A stretch of 64,000 nucleotides of DNA from the NCBI GenBank assembly GCA_034667225.1, contig JAXDKG010000067.1:95227-159226 (forward strand), in the 5' to 3' direction. This DNA is from DATMER01 sp034667225. Its GTDB lineage: Bacteria; Acidobacteriota; Thermoanaerobaculia; Multivoradales; UBA5704. This document shows, piece after piece, positions 9,769 through 18,258 of this stretch. A program made the position numbers and the translations under genes. The number at the start of each line of letters is the position of its first letter. Within the stretch, counting starts at the first letter, position 1. The notes under the pieces were generated by a model, which was given only the letters and a program-made list of their open reading frames with translations, did not search any database and was not told the origin of the DNA.

Positions 9769-10140
9769 TTTTTCGGACTGCGGCCGCGATTCTTCGGACA
9801 AAACCCCAGATTTATCGGACCAGGTCTCGAATTTATCGGACTGGCGGCCGAGTTTTTCGGACAAGTGCGCAGAGTTCTCGGACTGAGCCACGAAGAAATC
9901 GGACTGCGGTGGATATTTCCTGGACTACGGCGAAGAGTTTTCGGACTACAGCGTATATTTCTCGGACTACAGCGGATCATTCCCGGACTGCCGTGGAGCA
10001 AGCTCGGACTGCTACGGAGCATTCTCGGACTGCCGCGGAGCATTCTCGGACTACGGCGAAGATTTTTCGGACAGCCGCTGAGAGTTTTCGGACAGCCGCG
10101 AAGAGGAATCGGACAGGAGAATGCCGGTTTCGGACCGGAA
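9769..10140 (+). repeat. Array of 18 degenerate 21-nt tandem repeats, CGGAC core
   Basis: CGGA (once TGGA, at 9921) recurs at exact 21-nt steps: 9774, 9795, 9816, 9837, 9858, 9879, 9900 and so on to 10131, with no indel. The rough consensus is TCGGACTGCGGCGGAGATTTT; the five core bases are strongly kept and the other 16 drift. The array fills the whole gap between the stop of the STN gene and the stop of the convergent XRE gene. The period is a multiple of three, so several frames stay open on both strands, giving heptads such as RTAAEHS, but none has a plausible start. It is not CRISPR: no constant repeat with unique spacers. The same family occurs at 37794-38038. Confidence 0.95.
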
Positions 10141-10575
10141 TCAACGCTTGGCTTTGGGGGTCTTGCCGTCCATCTCGTCCCGCACCACGGCACGGATGGC
10201 ATCCTTCAGGTCCGTGTGCAGCGCCTCCTGCACCGCATCGCGCACCAGCTTTCCCAGATCGCCAACGGATGCGTCCGTCGCCGTTGGCGTGTTGGGTGGC
10301 GCGAACGTGGGAGGCATGATCCAGTCCTTGAGACGGTATTTCGTCCCGGCTTCCGGCTGGGGGACGCCCAGTTCCAGGAAGTCCTGCGGAGGGATCTTCA
10401 ACAGGTTGGCGAGTGCCAGGAGGTGGCGCACCCGGAGATCGCTCCTGCCGTCGAGGATGCGCTCGAGATAGCCATGGCCGAGCCCCATGGACGTCTCGAT
10501 TTGACGGCCGGACAGACGAGAGGCACTGATCGCCTGCCGCAGAACGGCGCGCAACTGCCGAAGATCTTCACTCAT
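10141..10575 (-). CDS. XRE-family helix-turn-helix transcriptional regulator
   Basis: 144-aa protein with an N-terminal HTH_XRE-type domain at about residues 4-68: LRQAISASRLSGRQIETSMG, then YLERILDGRSDLRVRHLLALA and LLKIPPQDFLEL. The C-terminal part contains a helical segment (DLGKLVRDAVQEALHTDLKDA) that could dimerise. It is divergent from the Uma2 gene at 10711, with 135 bp between, so it may control that gene or itself. Its stop codon directly abuts the 21-nt repeat array. Target unknown. Confidence 0.85.
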   Translation of the reverse strand: MSEDLRQLRAVLRQAISASRLSGRQIETSMGLGHGYLERILDGRSDLRVRHLLALANLLKIPPQDFLELGVPQPEAGTKYRLKDWIMPPTFAPPNTPTATDASVGDLGKLVRDAVQEALHTDLKDAIRAVVRDEMDGKTPKAKR

Positions 10576-10710
10576 CTTGTGGGGACAACTCTATGGCAAG
10601 CCGGCAGGCGATTCAAGTCCGCGCTGCATGCTAGACTTGTTCTCGCCTGCGTTGCGCTCTGACGGACCTTGTGATGGAATCACGGTCCAAACGGAGCCGG
10701 GAGGTTGCCG

Positions 10711-11415
10711 ATGTCCATCCCTCTCCAGAACAAAATCCACTATCCCGAGTCAGATGGACGGCCCATGGGGGAGACCGAGATCCATGCCCAGGTCCTGGAA
10801 GACCTGCGGTTCGCACTCGTGCGGCGCTATGCCGGCGTGCCGGACGTCTACGTCTGGGGCAACCTGTTCCTCTACTACCGGGAGGGAGATCCCAAGGCCT
10901 GCGTGGCGCCGGACATCTTCCTGATCAAGGGCGTCGGCAAGCGGACGGACAACCGCCGCCGGATCTACAAGCTGTGGGAAGAGGGCGGGCAAGTGCCTTC
11001 GCTGGTGATCGAGCTGACATCGGAAAGCACCCGGGACGAGGATGTGGAGAAGAAGAAGCTGTACGAGCGCCTGGGCGTGGAGGAGTACTTCCTCTTCGAT
11101 CCCTTCGGGGAGTACGTGCGGCCCCGGCTGCAAGGCTTCCGACTGGAGGGAGGCCGGTACCAGCCGCTCCCGCAGCGGGTGGACGGCTCGCTGGAGAGCC
11201 GGACGACAGGCTTGATCCTGAAGCCCGAAGGTTCTCGACTTCGATTCCGGGACAAGGAAACCGGCGAGGATCTGCTGAATGCGGCCGAGGCGGACGAGGC
11301 TCGCTTGTCGGCGGAGGCGCGGGCCCGGCAGGAGGCCGAACGAGCCAACCTGGCCGAGGAGAAGCTCCGCGCGCTCGAAGAGGAGATGAAGCGGCTCCGC
11401 GAACGGCCGCAGTGA
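10711..11415 (+). CDS. Uma2-family (DUF820) putative endonuclease with C-terminal coiled coil
   Basis: 234 aa. The ATG at 10711 is preferred over an in-frame TTG at 10705, because GGGAGGT (10699-10705) then sits 5 nt upstream. The PD-(D/E)XK-like Uma2 core shows APDIFLI, LVIELTSEST and EKKKLYERLGVEEYFLFDP, giving candidate D...E...K catalytic residues. After about residue 175 comes a highly charged Ala/Glu/Arg-rich coiled coil. Uma2 proteins are abundant in many phyla and their biological role is poorly defined. This one lies next to a STAND-like NTPase with a second Uma2 gene on the far side. Confidence 0.85.
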   Translation: MSIPLQNKIHYPESDGRPMGETEIHAQVLEDLRFALVRRYAGVPDVYVWGNLFLYYREGDPKACVAPDIFLIKGVGKRTDNRRRIYKLWEEGGQVPSLVIELTSESTRDEDVEKKKLYERLGVEEYFLFDPFGEYVRPRLQGFRLEGGRYQPLPQRVDGSLESRTTGLILKPEGSRLRFRDKETGEDLLNAAEADEARLSAEARARQEAERANLAEEKLRALEEEMKRLRERPQ

Positions 11416-11522
11416 ACCTTAACCCGCCTTAAGCCCCCGCCCTCCCTGTCGGTGTGCCCGTCGCGGCGCTCCTGCCATCCGGATACAATGCCGGGAACTG
11501 CTGTCGTATCTGGAGCACTTCG

Positions 11523-13985
11523 ATGTCTGAGCCTCTCTTTCGGCCCGAGGACGTCCCTGGGCCCGCCTGGTTCGGTCGGTACAACTTCCAGCGCGAAGGA
11601 GACCTGGTCCGGTTGACCGCCGCCCTCACGGGAGGGTCGTCGGTGGTGCTCTTGTCGGGCGAGACCGGGATCGGGCGCCGCTACCTGCTCCAGGCGGCCG
11701 TGCGCCGGCTGCGTCAGGCCGGTCAAGAGGTGGAGGAGATCCTGGAGATCGACCTCGAGGGCTATGACGAGGCGGTGGGCTTCGCGAAGTACTTCGAGCT
11801 TCAGGTGGAGAAACGGCGGCAGGAGCAGGGGGAGGCCCGGAAAGAGCTCCTGGAAGCGCTATTTTCCGCCGTCCGCCTGGGAGTCAAAGGCACCGGCTGG
11901 GCCTCGCTCCTCTCGCTGACCCTGAGCCTCAAGGAGCCGGTCACGGCGCTTCGGAAGATCTTTGGCCGCAGCGACAAGGGATTTTCCGGCGAACTGTTCT
12001 CTGCCCGGGAGATCCTGGCGTCGATCTTGGAGAGCCTCTCCGGACGGGTCATCTTGCACGTCGTCGATCCGGCGCGCTTTCATGCGATGCCTTCTGCGGA
12101 GAATCCCCGCCGCTGGTTGCCCGAAGTGGCGGAGAGGTTTCCGCACGTGGTCCTGGTGGTTTCCTGCGGCCCGGGCGATCAGGCCGCGTACCTCGTGCCG
12201 GGGGCGTTGACGGACGTGGAGCGCTTCGAGCTCCGCAGGCTCGATCAACGGGATCTCTGGGAGATCCTCGATCTACGCCTCGCACCGAACGCATTTCCAC
12301 CCGACCTGGCCGAGACTCTGGAACGCTATTCCAGCGGGCTTCCCGCGCTTGTTGGGAGGGCGGTGTGGAAGCTCGAACACGAGGGCGCACTGGCGGAGGA
12401 CGGGCACTGGGTCTGGAGAGTCGACGACGCAAAGGCCGCGAAGCTCCTCGAGGAGAAGCTCATCGACCCTCTAAGCCAGGCTTTTCATGAGCACCCGGAG
12501 CATGTCCGGGCGCTCTGGGGCTTTCTCCTCGACGCAGCCCTCTGCGGCGAGTTGGTGCCGGCCAATCTCCTCCTGGATGTCCAAGCTCTCGCGGAGGAGG
12601 TCGAAGACGATCTGGCCGATTCGATCGATGAGATCCTGGTGGAACGCTTCGGGGTGTTCGAGGATCTTGAGTACAGTCACCCGGGTTTCCCTGCTTCGGT
12701 CAATGTCTATCGCTTCCGGGAGCCGATCGTCCGCCTAGCGGTCCTGGAGCATTTTCAAGCGAAGGAGAGGAGGACCCGGGCCGCGCAGATTGCTCCGGCT
12801 CTGCGCCGTGGGCTGCTTGTGACGACCCGGGACGTGGCTCGGCTGTTCGTGACCCTGGCTGATCATCTCGGAGAGGACGAACGCGATGAATTCCTCCGCG
12901 ATCTTGCCTGGTGGGTAGGAATGGAAGAGGCGGATGACCTCCGAGACGGGCTCGAGACCGCGCTCGCCGAGGGATGGCTCAAGCCCGAGACCCTCTGGGG
13001 CGCGATCGAAGGAACGAAAGGCCGTTGGCCGGCCTATCGGCGGTTGGCCCTGCTCGACGCTTACGGCACCGGACCGCGCGACGAGGAGGGCAACCCGCTG
13101 GGCGTGCCCATGGAGCGGCTCGGCGAGTTTCACTTTTTGCGTGCACAGCTTCTGCTGGATCTGGGGCGATATCAGGAAGCTGTGGGGCATGCCGAGCTGG
13201 CCGTGAGGCTTGACGAGGCTCAGAGCGGAAGGCAGTCCGTGCCATTCCTGACCGCTTCGGTGCTTGTCGGAGATCTCTGGTGGCGGCTCGGAGATTTTCC
13301 GCGCGCGCAAAATATCCTGCAGCAAGGTTTGGACTTGGCGGAAAAGTTCCTTGGCCCGGAGCGCCATGAGACGTTGCTGGCGAAGCACGGCCTGGCCCGG
13401 GTGCTGCAAGCCCAGGGTGAGCTGTCTCGGTCTCGGGAGATGTGCGAGGAGGTTTTGGTGGCGAATATTCGTCTCCTTGGCCCGGAGCACCGCGACACGC
13501 TGGCGTCGAAGCACACCCTGGCCTGGGTACTGCAAGCCCAAGGTGAGCTGTCTCGGTCTCGGGAGATGTGCGAGGAGGTTTTGGTGGCGGAGATTCGTCT
13601 TCTTGGCCCGGAGCATCCCCACACGCTGACGTCGAAGCACAGCCTGGCCTGGGTGCTGCAAGCCCAGGGTGAGTTGTCTCGGTCTCGGGAGATGTACGAG
13701 GAGGTTTTGGCGGCGTGGATTCGTCTCCTTGGCCCGGAGCACACCTACACGCTGACGTCGAAGCACAGGCTGGCCTGGGTGCTGCAAGCCCAGGGTGAGT
13801 TGTCTCGGTCTCGGGAGATGTACGAAGAGGTTTTGGAGGCGCGGATTCGCATCCTTGGGCCAGAGCATTTTCAAACTAAGGAGACACGGGAGGCGCTACG
13901 CAAGCTCGATGAGCGAAGCACGAGCAACTCTGGAGAGGCGACGGCGGAGCAGGGGTTTGAGTTTGGAGAAGACCCCTCCTCCTGA
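11523..13985 (+). CDS. STAND-like P-loop NTPase with C-terminal tetratricopeptide repeats
   Basis: 820 aa from the ATG at 11523; upstream in-frame codons lack conserved content. The N-terminal domain has a Walker-A-like loop, SGETGIGRRY, where the usual Lys is Arg, so nucleotide binding may be altered. Residues ~250-300 contain YSSGLPALVGRAVWKLE, reminiscent of the GLPLA (GxP) motif of NB-ARC/STAND ATPases. The middle is helical. From about residue 560 there are five TPRs of 42 aa (LGPEHxxTLxSKHxLAWVL type, as in kinesin light chain/TPR_10); the last four are near-identical. STAND proteins act as sensor switches in defence and signalling. Here no effector domain is fused, but Uma2 nucleases flank it. 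A TACAAT hexamer lies at 11484. Confidence 0.8.
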   Translation: MSEPLFRPEDVPGPAWFGRYNFQREGDLVRLTAALTGGSSVVLLSGETGIGRRYLLQAAVRRLRQAGQEVEEILEIDLEGYDEAVGFAKYFELQVEKRRQEQGEARKELLEALFSAVRLGVKGTGWASLLSLTLSLKEPVTALRKIFGRSDKGFSGELFSAREILASILESLSGRVILHVVDPARFHAMPSAENPRRWLPEVAERFPHVVLVVSCGPGDQAAYLVPGALTDVERFELRRLDQRDLWEILDLRLAPNAFPPDLAETLERYSSGLPALVGRAVWKLEHEGALAEDGHWVWRVDDAKAAKLLEEKLIDPLSQAFHEHPEHVRALWGFLLDAALCGELVPANLLLDVQALAEEVEDDLADSIDEILVERFGVFEDLEYSHPGFPASVNVYRFREPIVRLAVLEHFQAKERRTRAAQIAPALRRGLLVTTRDVARLFVTLADHLGEDERDEFLRDLAWWVGMEEADDLRDGLETALAEGWLKPETLWGAIEGTKGRWPAYRRLALLDAYGTGPRDEEGNPLGVPMERLGEFHFLRAQLLLDLGRYQEAVGHAELAVRLDEAQSGRQSVPFLTASVLVGDLWWRLGDFPRAQNILQQGLDLAEKFLGPERHETLLAKHGLARVLQAQGELSRSREMCEEVLVANIRLLGPEHRDTLASKHTLAWVLQAQGELSRSREMCEEVLVAEIRLLGPEHPHTLTSKHSLAWVLQAQGELSRSREMYEEVLAAWIRLLGPEHTYTLTSKHRLAWVLQAQGELSRSREMYEEVLEARIRILGPEHFQTKETREALRKLDERSTSNSGEATAEQGFEFGEDPSS
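13392..13880 (+). repeat. Four near-identical 126-nt tandem repeats encoding TPR units
   Basis: Units begin with CTGGCC at 13392, 13518, 13644 and 13770, exactly 126 nt (42 codons) apart. The block GAGxTGTCTCGGTCTCGGGAG is essentially unchanged in all four. Low divergence at synonymous sites points to recent duplication or gene conversion. The number of units probably varies among strains and may be misassembled from short reads. Confidence 0.93.
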
Positions 13986-14009
13986 TCCGGACCATGGTAT
14001 TTTCATCGC

Positions 14010-14576
14010 ATGGCTACGGACCCTGTGCCGCGCTTTACCCCCGAGGAGTATCTGGCCCTCGAACGCCGGAGCGCGTCGAAGAGCGAGCTCATCCACGGCG
14101 AGCTCGTCGCGATGACCGGCGCGAGCCGGCGGCACAATCTCATCACAGGCAACCTCTTTGCGGCACTGCACGCACAGCTTCGGAAGGGACGAGACTGCGA
14201 GGCATACACGGCCGACATGCGCGTCCGCATTCCCGCGACTGACCTCTATACCTATCCCGACGTGGTCGTGGTCTGCGGCGATCCCCGATTCGACGACGGG
14301 GAGCTCGATACGCTCCTCAATCCGATCCTCATCGCGGAGGTGCTCTCAAAATCGACCGAGGACTACGACCGGGGGAGCAAGTTCGCCAACTACCGGACCC
14401 TGCCTTCGTTCTGCGAGTATCTGGTGATCGCCCAGGACCGGGTCCATGTCGAGCATCACGTCCGGGAGGCGGATGAGCGCTGGGTCCTCACCGAGACGGA
14501 CGACCCCGGAGCGTGCCTGGAATTGCCCTCGATCCGCTGCACCCTGGCACTGGCCGACGTCTACGACCGGATCTAG
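14010..14576 (+). CDS. Uma2-family (DUF820) putative endonuclease
   Basis: 188 aa, a canonical Uma2 protein: FTPEEYLALER, then LIHGELVAMTGASRRHNLI, YPDVVVVCGDP, LIAEVLSKSTEDYDRGSKFA and NYRTLPSFCEYLVIAQD. Candidate PD-(D/E)XK catalytic residues are the Asp of YPDV, the Glu of IAEVLS and the Lys of RGSKF. Unlike the first Uma2 gene it has no coiled coil. It starts 24 bp after the NTPase gene on the same strand, so the pair may be co-transcribed. It ends one base before the stop of the convergent VTT gene. Confidence 0.9.
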   Translation: MATDPVPRFTPEEYLALERRSASKSELIHGELVAMTGASRRHNLITGNLFAALHAQLRKGRDCEAYTADMRVRIPATDLYTYPDVVVVCGDPRFDDGELDTLLNPILIAEVLSKSTEDYDRGSKFANYRTLPSFCEYLVIAQDRVHVEHHVREADERWVLTETDDPGACLELPSIRCTLALADVYDRI

Positions 14577-15623
14577 CTAGCTCCGCCGTCCCTGCCGTCG
14601 GGCCAGGAGCACCCGGTACTTCTCTCTTCTCTTGCGCGCCTGCAGGAAGCGGGGGAGGAAGGTGATCAGGAAGAAGAGGAACATGGCCACGCCGAGCTGG
14701 ATGTAGACGCCCGAGCGCTCGCCGGTCGCCGCCCGCGAGAGGGCGTGGGCGAAGTAGGTGAAGAAGGGCACGGTCACGGCCAGGCCGGCGAAGGTGGAAG
14801 AAAGAAAGAGACTGGGGCGGATGCCCACGAAGGCGGCGCAGTAGTTGACCAGCACGAAGGGAACCGGAAGGAAGCGGACGCCCGCCAGGCTCAGGAAGCC
14901 GCCCCGCCGCGCCACCATCCGCTCCACCCGCCGCAACCTGCGCCCGAACAGGTGGAGGACGAAATCCCTCCCTAGCACCCGGCCCAGCCAGTACGTGGAG
15001 GCCGCGCCAAGAGAGGTCCCCAGTACGTTGTAGACCGATCCCCAGAGCACCCCCCAGACCATGCCTCCGGCAACCAGCATCGGCGTCGCGGGCACGCCGA
15101 GCGGACAGAGGACCACGAACGAGAGGATCAGCAGCGCCGGCGCCCACCAGGTGCCGCGCAGGCGCTCGAACAGGGCCAGGATCGCGTCCTTGTCCAGATA
15201 CTCGGCGAGCGGCGACCAGCGGAGCAGCGCGAAGCCGGTGCCCACGATCACCACCAGCGCCAGAAAACGGAGGAGGAGCCGCCGGGGAATCCACGGCGCG
15301 GCGCGGAGCAGCGGCGGTGCTTTCAGAGCCTCGCCGATCGACGGCGGCAGCTCCTGGCGCAGCTTCGCCACGTCGACGCCGAGCACCGCGGCCGGCAGAG
15401 CCGCGAGCACGTCGCGTCCGGAATCGTAGAGATGGTTGGCCGAATCCAGCCGGCCATCGCGGCCGTGGTGGAGGGCGCCGGCCAGGCGGATCAGCGCCAG
15501 GCAGAGCTCGCGGTCATCCCCGGTCAGAGCCTTCCAGGGATCTTCCCAGGCGATCAACGCCTGGACGTAATCCTTCTTCAGGTAGGCCGCGTAGCCGGGG
15601 AGGAGCAGGGGATTGATCGGCAC
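14577..15623 (-). CDS. DUF309 domain fused to a VTT/TVP38/DedA-type membrane protein
   Basis: 348 aa from a GTG start. Residues ~5-95 resemble DUF309 (YAAYLKKDYVQALIAWED; LIRLAGALHHGRDGR), a small helical domain. Residues ~120-335 form a multi-span VTT (SNARE-associated/DedA) region with the family's central motif region LGTSLGAASTYWLGRVLGRD and RFLPVPFVLVNYCAAFVG. VTT proteins act in lipid scramblase/undecaprenyl-phosphate transport-related roles; the substrate here is unknown. Last gene of a long overlapping minus-strand operon with Mla and UDP-sugar genes. It abuts the YggX-like gene without a gap. Confidence 0.85.
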   Translation of the reverse strand: MPINPLLLPGYAAYLKKDYVQALIAWEDPWKALTGDDRELCLALIRLAGALHHGRDGRLDSANHLYDSGRDVLAALPAAVLGVDVAKLRQELPPSIGEALKAPPLLRAAPWIPRRLLLRFLALVVIVGTGFALLRWSPLAEYLDKDAILALFERLRGTWWAPALLILSFVVLCPLGVPATPMLVAGGMVWGVLWGSVYNVLGTSLGAASTYWLGRVLGRDFVLHLFGRRLRRVERMVARRGGFLSLAGVRFLPVPFVLVNYCAAFVGIRPSLFLSSTFAGLAVTVPFFTYFAHALSRAATGERSGVYIQLGVAMFLFFLITFLPRFLQARKRREKYRVLLARRQGRRS

Positions 15624-15908
15624 TTAGCTTTGGGAAGAGGGACCCGGGCCGCCTATCGGTATTCCTCCGGAGGCTCCGGTGCCCCCGCCGGAGAAGAGGA
15701 ACTCCCGCATGTGCTGGTTCAGGACCTTTTGCGATTCGGGGTCCATGAAGTTCAGGCGGAGCTCGTTGATCACCATGACCTCGGCCTTCTGCCATTCCGC
15801 CCAGCAATCGGCGCAGATCTTCTCCTGAATCTCGGCGCCGAGCGCGCCGGGCATGGTGCGGCGGGTCAGGGCCGGAGCGTCAGGACGGCCACAGCGTACG
15901 CATTGCAT
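15624..15908 (-). CDS. YggX-like Fe(2+)-trafficking-related protein with N-terminal CxxC
   Basis: 94 aa. The core IQEKICADCWAEWQKAEVMV followed by INELRLNFMDP and LNQHMREFLF closely follows the YggX/oxidative-damage protection pattern (WxxWxxxQxxxINExRLNxxDP). Unlike E. coli YggX it starts MQCVRCGRP and has a second CADC pair, which together could form a zinc-ribbon-like site. It ends in a Gly/Pro-rich tail. The ATG overlaps the uxs stop by one base (15908). Function, iron handling or protein repair, is by family analogy only. Confidence 0.8.
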   Translation of the reverse strand: MQCVRCGRPDAPALTRRTMPGALGAEIQEKICADCWAEWQKAEVMVINELRLNFMDPESQKVLNQHMREFLFSGGGTGASGGIPIGGPGPSSQS

Positions 15909-16885
15909 CAGCGAACCTCCCCGGGAAGGGCCGGCAGCCGTCCCTCGCTGGTCAGCGCGCGGCGGAAGTATTCGACGGTGCTCTCGAGACCCTGGGCGAG
16001 CGCGACCTTCGGCTCCCAGCCCAGGCGGGTGCGGGCGAGCGTGATGTCCGGCCGGCGGGTCTGCGGGTCGTCGACCGGCAGCGGCTTGAACTCGATCTCG
16101 CTCTCGCTCCCCACGGCGTCGCGGATGGTCTCGGCGAACTCCAGGATGGTCATCTCGTGCGGGTTGCCGATGTTGCACGGCGACGCCAGGTCGCTGTTGA
16201 GGAGGCGCCAGATGCCCTCGACGAGGTCGTCCACATAGCAGAAGGAGCGCGTTTGCCTGCCCTCGCCGAACACGGTCATGGGCTCGCCGGTGAGCGCCTG
16301 CTGCAGGAAGGCGGGCACCACGCGCCCGTCGCGCAAACGCATGCGCGGGCCGTAGGTGTTGAAGATCCGCACGATGCGCACTTCGAGGCCGTGGGTGCGG
16401 TGGTAGGCCATGGCCATGGCCTCGGCGAAGCGCTTGGCTTCGTCGTACACGCCGCGCGGCCCCACCGGGTTCACATTGCCCCAATAGCTCTCGGTCTGCG
16501 GGTGCTCCTTGGGATCGCCGTAGACCTCCGAGGTCGAGGCGAGCAGGAAGCGCGCGCCCTTGGCCTTGGCGAGCCCGAGCGAGTTGTGCGTGCCGAGCGA
16601 GCCGACCTTGAGCGTCTGGATCGGCAGCTCCAGGTAATCGACCGGGCTCGCCGGCGACGCGAAGTGCAGGACGTTGTCGATCTGGCCCTCGACCTCGAAC
16701 GGCTTCGACACGTCGTGCTGGATGAACTGGAAGTCGTCCCGCCCGATCAGATGCTGGATGTTAGCGGTCCGCCCGGTGACCAGATTGTCCACGCAGACGA
16801 CCCGGTGACCCTCGGCGATCAGGCGCTCGCAGAGGTGCGATCCCAGAAACCCCGCCCCCCCGGTAACGACGGTCCTCTTCTTCAC
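15908..16885 (-). CDS. uxs: UDP-glucuronate decarboxylase (UDP-xylose synthase)
   Basis: 325-aa extended short-chain dehydrogenase that converts UDP-glucuronate to UDP-xylose. It has the N-terminal Rossmann glycine motif GGAGFLGSHL, DNLVTGR, the family's HFASPASPVDY, STSEVYGDP, catalytic YDEAK, RIFNTYGPRM and RSFCYVDDLVEG. GTG start at 16885, overlapping the ugd stop (GTGA). Together with Ugd it makes a UDP-glucose to UDP-xylose route. Confidence 0.93.
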   Translation of the reverse strand: MKKRTVVTGGAGFLGSHLCERLIAEGHRVVCVDNLVTGRTANIQHLIGRDDFQFIQHDVSKPFEVEGQIDNVLHFASPASPVDYLELPIQTLKVGSLGTHNSLGLAKAKGARFLLASTSEVYGDPKEHPQTESYWGNVNPVGPRGVYDEAKRFAEAMAMAYHRTHGLEVRIVRIFNTYGPRMRLRDGRVVPAFLQQALTGEPMTVFGEGRQTRSFCYVDDLVEGIWRLLNSDLASPCNIGNPHEMTILEFAETIRDAVGSESEIEFKPLPVDDPQTRRPDITLARTRLGWEPKVALAQGLESTVEYFRRALTSEGRLPALPGEVR

Positions 16886-18258
16886 GATCTCGAGCCTCCC
16901 GCTACTGCGCGGAGCTGGGCCGTTTCTACCCGGGATTGGGGCTTCCCCTCGGGACGGCCGATGGATACGTAACGGAACCCGGCGGCAGCCATCTTCTCAG
17001 GCTCGTACAGGTTGCGGAGGTCCACGATCAACGGCTGCTTGAGGAGGAGCTGCAGGCGGTCCACCTCCAGCTTGCGGAATTGGTTCCACTCGGTGACGAT
17101 GACCAGGACGTCGGCGCCGTCGGCCGCGTCGTAGGCGTCCTTGCAATAGGCGATGGAGTCTTCCTTGAGCATCTCCCCGAAGGCGTTCATGGCTTCGGGG
17201 TCGTAGGCCCGGACCTCGGCGCCGCCCGCCAGGAGCCCGCGCACGATCACCAGGGCCGGCGATTCGCGCACGTCGTCGGTGTTCGGCTTGAACGAGAGGC
17301 CGAGGACCGCGACCGTCTTGCCGGAGATCCCGCCTTCCAGGGCGGACCCGATCTTGTCGAGCATGCGCGCCTGCACCTCGTCGTTGACCTCGACCACGGC
17401 CTCGATGATCTTGAACCGGAGGTTGGAGTCGCGCGCGATCTGGGCGGCGGCGCGGGTGTCCTTGGGGAAGCAGGAGCCGCCGAAGCCCGGGCCGGCGCTC
17501 AGGAACTTGGGGCCGATGCGGCTGTCCATGCCCATGCCCTTGGACACGACCTCGACGTTGGCGCCCCAGGCCTCGCAGATCCGCGCCACCTCGTTGATGA
17601 ACGAGATCTTGGTCGCCAGGAAGCCGTTCGAGGCGTACTTGATCAGCTCGGCGCTCTCCACGTCGGTGACAATGATCGGCACGTCGGCGGCGGCGAGCGG
17701 CGAGTAGATGTCCCGCATCAGCTCCGCGGCCTTGGGGTCGCGGGTGCCGATGACCACCCGGTCCGGGTGCATGAAGTCGTCGATGGCCGAGCCCTCGCGC
17801 AGGAACTCGGGGTTGCTCACCACGGCGAAGCGGTGCTTGCCGCCGGCCTTCTCGCGCACGATCTGCTCGATCATCTGGCCCGTGCCGATGGGCACCGTGC
17901 TCTTGGTGACGATGACCTTGTAGCCGTTCAGGTGGGTGCCGATCGACTCGGCCACCTCGCGGATGAAGGTGAGGTCCGCGGAGCCGTCCTCCCGGGGCGG
18001 CGTGCCCACGGCGATGAACACCGCCTGCGCCTCTTCGATGGCCGGCCCGAGGTCGGTCGAGAAGGCGAGCCGCCCCTCTTCCATGTTCTTCTTGACCAGG
18101 GTGTCGAGCCCCGGCTCGTAGATCGGGATCTCACCTTTTGACAGGCGGTCGATCTTGCCGCAGTCCTTGTCGACTCCGATGACCTGCATGCCGAAGTCGG
18201 CGAGGCAGGCTCCCGTGACCAGGCCGACATAGCCGGTTCCGACGACGCAGATGTTCAT
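16882..18258 (-). CDS. ugd: UDP-glucose 6-dehydrogenase
   Basis: 458 aa, NAD-dependent oxidation of UDP-glucose to UDP-glucuronate. It shows the N-terminal GTGYVGLVTGACLADFG, the STVPIGT and NPEFLREG motifs, and the catalytic-Cys motif GFGGSCFPKDT. The C-terminal UDP-binding domain (GLSFKPNTDDVRESPAL) is complete. It supplies substrate to uxs and to the epimerase on either side, with which it overlaps by 4 bp each. Confidence 0.96.
   Translation of the reverse strand: MNICVVGTGYVGLVTGACLADFGMQVIGVDKDCGKIDRLSKGEIPIYEPGLDTLVKKNMEEGRLAFSTDLGPAIEEAQAVFIAVGTPPREDGSADLTFIREVAESIGTHLNGYKVIVTKSTVPIGTGQMIEQIVREKAGGKHRFAVVSNPEFLREGSAIDDFMHPDRVVIGTRDPKAAELMRDIYSPLAAADVPIIVTDVESAELIKYASNGFLATKISFINEVARICEAWGANVEVVSKGMGMDSRIGPKFLSAGPGFGGSCFPKDTRAAAQIARDSNLRFKIIEAVVEVNDEVQARMLDKIGSALEGGISGKTVAVLGLSFKPNTDDVRESPALVIVRGLLAGGAEVRAYDPEAMNAFGEMLKEDSIAYCKDAYDAADGADVLVIVTEWNQFRKLEVDRLQLLLKQPLIVDLRNLYEPEKMAAAGFRYVSIGRPEGKPQSRVETAQLRAVAGGSRS

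Noticed and set aside
9769..10140. CRISPR array
   Set aside because: The period is only 21 nt, no constant repeat alternates with unique spacers, and no cas genes are present.
9393..10319. Long open frame with RTAAEHS-type heptads across the repeat array
   Set aside because: It overlaps the STN gene out of frame and the XRE gene antisense. Openness follows from the 21-nt period; no ribosome site or conserved start.
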